Shown here: positions 59,733-64,000 of the stretch, piece by piece | Layout: every line of letters begins with the position of its first letter | Position numbering within the stretch: position 1 is the first letter of the stretch | From: Streptomyces sp. Act143 | GTDB taxonomy: Bacteria > Actinomycetota > Actinomycetes > Streptomycetales > Streptomycetaceae | Length of the DNA: 64,000 nucleotides | Direction of reading: 5' to 3' | Assembly: GCF_003143935.1 (NCBI RefSeq) | Contig: NZ_QFRX01000001.1 | Span: forward strand, 3,694,162 to 3,758,161 | The notes under the pieces: model-generated | Told to the model about the DNA's origin: nothing | The model's database searches: none | What the model saw: only the letters and a program-made list of their open reading frames with translations | Program-made: the position numbers and the translations under genes

Positions 59733-62700
59733 TCAACTCCGGTCATGCTCGGCCCAGTTGCTCCACTCCTCGGTCCACGGCCACCACGGCGGCGCCCACG
59801 CCTGCCACTCCGTCTCCGACATGCCCCGGCCGCGAGCGGCGGGAGCCAGGTCCTCCTCGGGATGCTCGTCCCTGCGGCGGGCCAGTTCCACATCGGCCCA
59901 GTCCACTTCCCGCAACGCCCCCACCAGCCGCTGCCACTGCTCCCGGGCCGCCTGGCAGGCCGCCCGGCCGGCGCTGGAGCGGCCCATGAGCGTCAGCACC
60001 GCCCCGCACCCGTACCGGGCCCGGGCGGCGGTGACCGACCCGGGATCGGCGCCGTGGGCGAGACGGGCCTCGCGCTCGGCGTTCTCGTACGCCTGGAGCG
60101 CCTCGACCAGCACCGGCGCCCCGGCGCGGTACCAGCCTTCGAGGCGGACCCGGCCCAGCTGGAGCCAGGCCTCGGCCCGCACCCCGGCGTCGGCCGCGAC
60201 GCGTACCGCCTGGCCGAGGAGGTGGCGGCTCTCGAACAGGTCCGGCAGGAAGCCGAGATGGCGAAAGCGCTGGGCCAGTGCGCCGGCCACCAGGGCCTGG
60301 AGCCGGCCACGCTGCGCGGAGCGGGCGGGAAGGGCCTTCAGCGCCTCGCGCAGGACGTTCTCCGCACGGTCCACGAGCCCCTCGCCGTCGTCCCGTGAGG
60401 CGCGCCGCAGCAGCGATTCCCCCCAGGCGACGAGGAGTTCGACGCGTCGGGGGCCGTCGGCGGGGGCGAGCAGCGCGGCCTTCTCGTACACCTCGTCCGC
60501 CTCCCCCGGCGCGCCCGTCGCGTCGAGGAACGCGGCGCGCGCCGCATAGCAGGGCTGGAGCAGGCCGGGGTCGTCGGCCGCGGCCCGCTCGGCCCGCAGC
60601 AGGGTGTCCCGGGTCTCGGCGTCGTCGGCCCCGGCGGCGCGCAGCGCCCGCACCAGATCGAGCAGGGCCGGGCTGCGCACGGCGGCGGGGGCACCCTCGC
60701 GGTCCAGCAGGGCGCACGCCTGACGCAGTTCGGGTACCGCCTCGCCGGGCCGCCGCAGGTCGAGCAGGAGGCGTCCGCGGCGCAGCAGGCGGGAGCGGTG
60801 GGCGGTGGGCGGCCAGGACGCGGGCACGGGCTCGTCCGGTGACGCCGCCCGGCGGGCCGCCGCGGGCCAGGGCGGCAGGCCGGGGGCCAGCACGTCGAGT
60901 GCCGCGGACAGCTGCTCGGGCTCGCCGGTCAGCTGCCACAACTCATGCCTGGAGGCGGCCAGTTCCAGGGCCGACTCGGCCTGCTCGGCGCTGTCGTCGG
61001 GTGCCGCGCCGTGGGCCGCGGCGAGTGCGGCCACGGCGTCCCGCAGCAGCTCCGCCCTCCGCTCCCCCACCCGCCCCGCGACGGTCCCCGCCTCGGCGCG
61101 CAGGACCCGGGCGAGGACGAGCCGGGCCCGTACGGCCCGTACGCCCTCCTCGGCCGGTGCGGGGGTGCGGACCGCGGCCTCGGCCTGTTCCCTGGCCCGG
61201 TGCAGGACCGCCGGGTCGCCGAGCGTGCGCCACTGGCCGAGCAGCCGCGCCGCCTCTTCGAGCGGCTCGGGGGTCACCAGGTCGGGCTGGTAGAAGCGCA
61301 GGACGCGGGCCGGGATGCTGGCGAACAGCTCGGCCGCGACGCTGCTCCGGGCGTCCGGGGGCCCGCCGTCGTCGAGGACCGGGGTGGCGGGGGCCGGGTC
61401 GTGGTCGGCGAGCTGGGCGGCGGCGAGGGCGGCGAAGTTGCGGGTGCCCTTGCCGAAGTGGCGTTCCACGTAGGCGGAGCAGTGTTTGAGGACCAGCCCG
61501 GCGGTCTCCTGTTCCAGGTCGCCCAGGAGCAGTTCCTGGACGCGTCCCGGGTAGGCGAAGCAGGGCTGGTCGTCGGGGCCGGGCAGGCGGCGCAGCAGGC
61601 CGCCGAGCAGCACCTCGGCCAGTTCCATGGGGCCGGTGTCGGGGAGCATGACCCGCTGGACGATCTGCATCACCGGCAGGGTGAGGGGGGCCGCGGCGAG
61701 GTAGACGGCGAGGCGGAGGGCGCCGGGTGAGGCGCTCGCCCGGAAGGCGCGCAGGAGTTCGTCGTCGGTGCGCCGCACGGGCACCGGTCCGGCGGCCGGT
61801 CGTACCGCGTCGGGGGTGGTCCAGGCCGCCCAGGCGCGCTCGCTGGTGGGGCCGGTGCCGGACAGCAGCCGGGCCCAGGTCGCGAAGGCCGCGGGGGTCG
61901 GCTGCAGCACCGGGACGGGGCGGGCGTACCCGGCCGGTTCGTCCCAGGGGTCCTCGTCGGGCTCGAAGGCGAGACGGCCGCCGAGTTCGGCGGGCCGGCG
62001 CAGCACTCCGGGTTCGGCGGGCAGCGCGGTACGGCCCCACAGCCGGGGCGGCAGCGGCTGGACCACGGCGAGCGGGGAGGTGCGGGGCCAGCGGTGCAGC
62101 AGCCGCTGTGCGCCGCCGCGCTGCCACAGGGGGCCCACGCAGTCGCTGATCACCAGGGTGAGGCGGCGGCCGGTGGGGTCGTGGAGTTCGTCGGCGCCGC
62201 GCAGCCGGGTGTGCCGGCCCGGGCCCGCGGTGGTGCCGACGAGGGGGGTGCCGGAGCCGTCGTCGTAGAGCTGGTGGACCTGTACGGAGGCGAAGGCGCC
62301 GGACTGCTGGCAGGCCTGCCGCAGTTCCTCGACCATCTGGCCCCATACGGACATGGCGGGGCCGGTGTCCATCAGGAGCTGGATGTCGCAGCGGTGGCGG
62401 CGGTCGGCGCGCAGCAGGGGTACCAGTACGCCGGCGGCGGCCGCGTGTTCGGCGGTCGCCTCCTCGTCGATCCGCTCGTCCTGCGCGGTCGTGGTGGCCA
62501 CCCGGTAGCGGCCCAGGGCGCGCAGGGCCTTCTCCAGGCCGAGGAGTCCGGGCAGCGCGGTGGCCGCGGGGGCGCGCACCGGGAAGGCGGGCTGGCCGCC
62601 GCCGGTCCGCGGACGCGGGCCGGGGTGCGCCGCGTGCAGGGGTACGGCGCCGGGGCGGGCATCCGGTGCGGTTCCGGGGCGGTCGGGCGCGCCGGGGCCG

Positions 62701-62900
62701 ACGGGCGGTCGCACCGGCGTGCCCGGTCCCGGCGGTTCCTGGGCGGCCGGGGGGAGCGGCGGCCCGCCGGGGGCGGCGCGGGGCGAGCCCTGGTCCAGCC
62801 ACCGGGCCAGCCACACCGCGTCCGCCACGTCCTCCGCGGAGAGGTCGAGGCCGGCGCGGCGCAGTCGGGCGATCAGTTCGTCCAGATGCCCCTCCTGCAT
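59733..62900 (-). CDS. SAV_2336-type vWA-like/TPR protein, MoxR partner
   Basis: ATG 62900 lies 7 bp after the moxR stop. 1055 aa. The N-terminus (LDELIARLRRAGLDLSAEDV, then ADAVWLARWL) is the SAV_2336 N-terminal domain. A Pro/Ala-rich linker (35-115) leads to a vWA-like domain with D-T-G-P-A-M-S (178-184; metal-site like DxSxS) and RLTLVISDCVGPLW (247-260). The C-terminal 600 residues are helical TPR-type repeats. MoxR ATPases work with vWA proteins in assembling or remodelling targets, so this gene and moxR form the expected pair. Target unknown, though the rest of the operon suggests the FxsA-like/FxsT module. Confidence 0.75.
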   Translation of the reverse strand: MQEGHLDELIARLRRAGLDLSAEDVADAVWLARWLDQGSPRAAPGGPPLPPAAQEPPGPGTPVRPPVGPGAPDRPGTAPDARPGAVPLHAAHPGPRPRTGGGQPAFPVRAPAATALPGLLGLEKALRALGRYRVATTTAQDERIDEEATAEHAAAAGVLVPLLRADRRHRCDIQLLMDTGPAMSVWGQMVEELRQACQQSGAFASVQVHQLYDDGSGTPLVGTTAGPGRHTRLRGADELHDPTGRRLTLVISDCVGPLWQRGGAQRLLHRWPRTSPLAVVQPLPPRLWGRTALPAEPGVLRRPAELGGRLAFEPDEDPWDEPAGYARPVPVLQPTPAAFATWARLLSGTGPTSERAWAAWTTPDAVRPAAGPVPVRRTDDELLRAFRASASPGALRLAVYLAAAPLTLPVMQIVQRVMLPDTGPMELAEVLLGGLLRRLPGPDDQPCFAYPGRVQELLLGDLEQETAGLVLKHCSAYVERHFGKGTRNFAALAAAQLADHDPAPATPVLDDGGPPDARSSVAAELFASIPARVLRFYQPDLVTPEPLEEAARLLGQWRTLGDPAVLHRAREQAEAAVRTPAPAEEGVRAVRARLVLARVLRAEAGTVAGRVGERRAELLRDAVAALAAAHGAAPDDSAEQAESALELAASRHELWQLTGEPEQLSAALDVLAPGLPPWPAAARRAASPDEPVPASWPPTAHRSRLLRRGRLLLDLRRPGEAVPELRQACALLDREGAPAAVRSPALLDLVRALRAAGADDAETRDTLLRAERAAADDPGLLQPCYAARAAFLDATGAPGEADEVYEKAALLAPADGPRRVELLVAWGESLLRRASRDDGEGLVDRAENVLREALKALPARSAQRGRLQALVAGALAQRFRHLGFLPDLFESRHLLGQAVRVAADAGVRAEAWLQLGRVRLEGWYRAGAPVLVEALQAYENAEREARLAHGADPGSVTAARARYGCGAVLTLMGRSSAGRAACQAAREQWQRLVGALREVDWADVELARRRDEHPEEDLAPAARGRGMSETEWQAWAPPWWPWTEEWSNWAEHDRS

Positions 62901-62907
62901 CCGGTCA

Positions 62908-63936
62908 TCACCTCGAACGGTCGAGCGGCTGCATGAGCATGTCCGCGATCCGCTCCCGGGTGAGGCGTTCCGCGTGCGGGGTGTGCTGGGTGAGGAAGAG
63001 GGCGTTGAGGAGCTGGTCCGCGGCCACCACCTCGCCCGGGTCGCGGGCGAGGAACCGGGCGATCAGGTCCCGGCCCGCGGCGGCGCCCTCGGCGCCGAGG
63101 TGCGCCTCGACCATGGCGGTGAGCTGCTCCTCGCCGGGCGGCTCCAGTTCCAGCTGGACGCACCTGCGCAACAGGGGCGCGGGGAAGTCGCGTTCGCCGT
63201 TGGAGGTCAGCACGATCACCGGGAAGGCGGCGCAGGCGATGCGTCCGCCGTGCACGGACACCCGCTCGCCGTCGTCGGTGAGGACGTCGACGACGGGTTC
63301 GCGGTCGGCGAGGCGCTCCAGCTCGGGAATGCCGAACTCGCCTTCCTCCAGCGTGTTCAGGAGGTCGTTGGGCAGGTCGAGGTCGCTCTTGTCCAGCTCG
63401 TCGATGAGCAGGACGCGGGGCCGCTCGGCGGGCAGCAGCGCGGTGCCGAGCGGGCCGAGCCGGATGTACGACCCGATGCCGGAGGCGGCCGCCGCGGGGC
63501 TTCCGGCGTTCCGATCGCCCTGGGCGCGCTCCAGTTGGACGTCCTGGAGGCGGCCGATGGCGTCGTAGCGGTAGAGGCCGTCCTGGAGGGCGGTCCGGCT
63601 GACGATCGGCCAGCGCAGCACCCGGCCCAGGCCCAGTTCGTGGGCGATCGCGTAGGCGAGGGTGGACTTGCCGGTGCCGGGGTTGCCGGTGACGAGGAGC
63701 GGACGGCGCAGATAGAGGGCCGCGTTGACGGCGTCGACCTCGGCGGCGCGGGGGGCGTAGTTCTCCACGAGCCGGCGTTGCACTCCGAGCCGGCGGGCGC
63801 TGCTGGGGTCTTCCGGGCCGGCCTCGGCGCCGTCGCGCGCCGCCGCGAAGTCCCGCCAGGGCGGGGGCGCGGGTAACTGCCGCAGTCCGTCGTGCGGTTG
63901 ACCCGCACCGCGGTAGATCCGCCAGTCGTTCACCAT
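62908..63936 (-). CDS. MoxR-type AAA+ ATPase
   Basis: ATG 63936 gives 342 aa. Walker A GNPGTGKST (84-92), Walker B RVLLIDELDKSD (174-185), sensor-1 region VIVLTSNGERDFP and the arginine finger region LLRRCVQLEL. The lid is helical. It is the first gene of the leftward operon, so it sets the operon promoter in the 64 bp before the window end. MoxR proteins act as chaperone-like ATPases with vWA partners, and the next gene encodes one. Its target in this operon is unknown. Confidence 0.9.
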   Translation of the reverse strand: MVNDWRIYRGAGQPHDGLRQLPAPPPWRDFAAARDGAEAGPEDPSSARRLGVQRRLVENYAPRAAEVDAVNAALYLRRPLLVTGNPGTGKSTLAYAIAHELGLGRVLRWPIVSRTALQDGLYRYDAIGRLQDVQLERAQGDRNAGSPAAAASGIGSYIRLGPLGTALLPAERPRVLLIDELDKSDLDLPNDLLNTLEEGEFGIPELERLADREPVVDVLTDDGERVSVHGGRIACAAFPVIVLTSNGERDFPAPLLRRCVQLELEPPGEEQLTAMVEAHLGAEGAAAGRDLIARFLARDPGEVVAADQLLNALFLTQHTPHAERLTRERIADMLMQPLDRSR

Positions 63937-64000
63937 GGGCTCCTCCCGGCTCTGGTGATCATGCAGCGGGCCCGGCCGTCCGCCGCCACGTTACCGCCCG

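Noticed and set aside
1..64000. CRISPR arrays, rRNA genes or insertion sequences
   Set aside because: No regularly spaced repeats of CRISPR type, no rRNA-like stretches and no transposase gene were seen.

Overview
The window is high-GC actinobacterial DNA. Codon usage, the gene families (conservon, Ku with an H1-like tail, Kgd-type 2-oxoglutarate dehydrogenase, HspR-type HAIR operator before lon) and the plasmid genes all point to Streptomyces. All identifications come from reading sequence and motifs. No database search was run.

Layout. (1) 1-13,320 is the right part of an actinomycete integrative and conjugative element (AICE). Reading leftward from 3,890 there is a spread/transfer operon: two small unknown genes, an RRQRL zinc-binding protein, a DUF2637 membrane protein, two small proteins and a truncated membrane protein. 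A KorSA-like GntR repressor faces it, with a palindromic operator. A flavoprotein/XRE-regulator cassette follows, lying between two near-identical hairpins. Next comes a lower-GC cargo block (about 7.1-13.1 kb): two unknown membrane proteins, an OLD-family ATPase/TOPRIM nuclease, an HD phosphohydrolase, an HNH nuclease, and decayed fragments of a glutamine synthetase, a TolB-like propeller and a GntR regulator. The element ends at the 3' end of a tRNA gene (to about 13,320) followed by a hairpin terminator. Integrase, replication and Tra genes and the intact tRNA must lie left of the window.

(2) 13.3-31.3 kb is chromosomal: a stand-alone ketosynthase with an N-terminal extension; Ku and the LigD polymerase domain (NHEJ); a vanadium haloperoxidase-like protein; a NERD protein; a tyrosine phosphatase-like protein; a lipoprotein with an orphan histidine kinase; an SH3 protein; a SEDS/PBP2 cell-wall pair; two divergent di-iron proteins; a TetR regulator; and a secreted NlpC/P60 hydrolase.

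(3) 31.2-55 kb: a conservon (cvnABCD, stop/start overlaps) followed by a StyA-like flavin monooxygenase; a PP2C-like phosphatase; a large membrane protein; MarR; GH25 lysozyme; lon with a HAIR element; an acetyltransferase; a SLOG-domain membrane protein; a rhomboid-like protein; a spermidine-synthase-like protein; an OmpR/histidine kinase pair; and kgd.

(4) 55-63.9 kb is one leftward operon. In transcription order it has a MoxR AAA+ ATPase, a vWA-like SAV_2336/TPR protein, a small FxsA-like peptide, an HExxH peptide-modifying enzyme, and a TIR-like/NTPase/TPR (FxsT-type) protein. It joins a chaperone/vWA pair, a peptide-modification step and a STAND signalling protein, without the radical SAM enzyme usual in FxSxx-COOH loci. 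It is my main candidate for an under-described system. The second is the nuclease-bearing cargo of the AICE.
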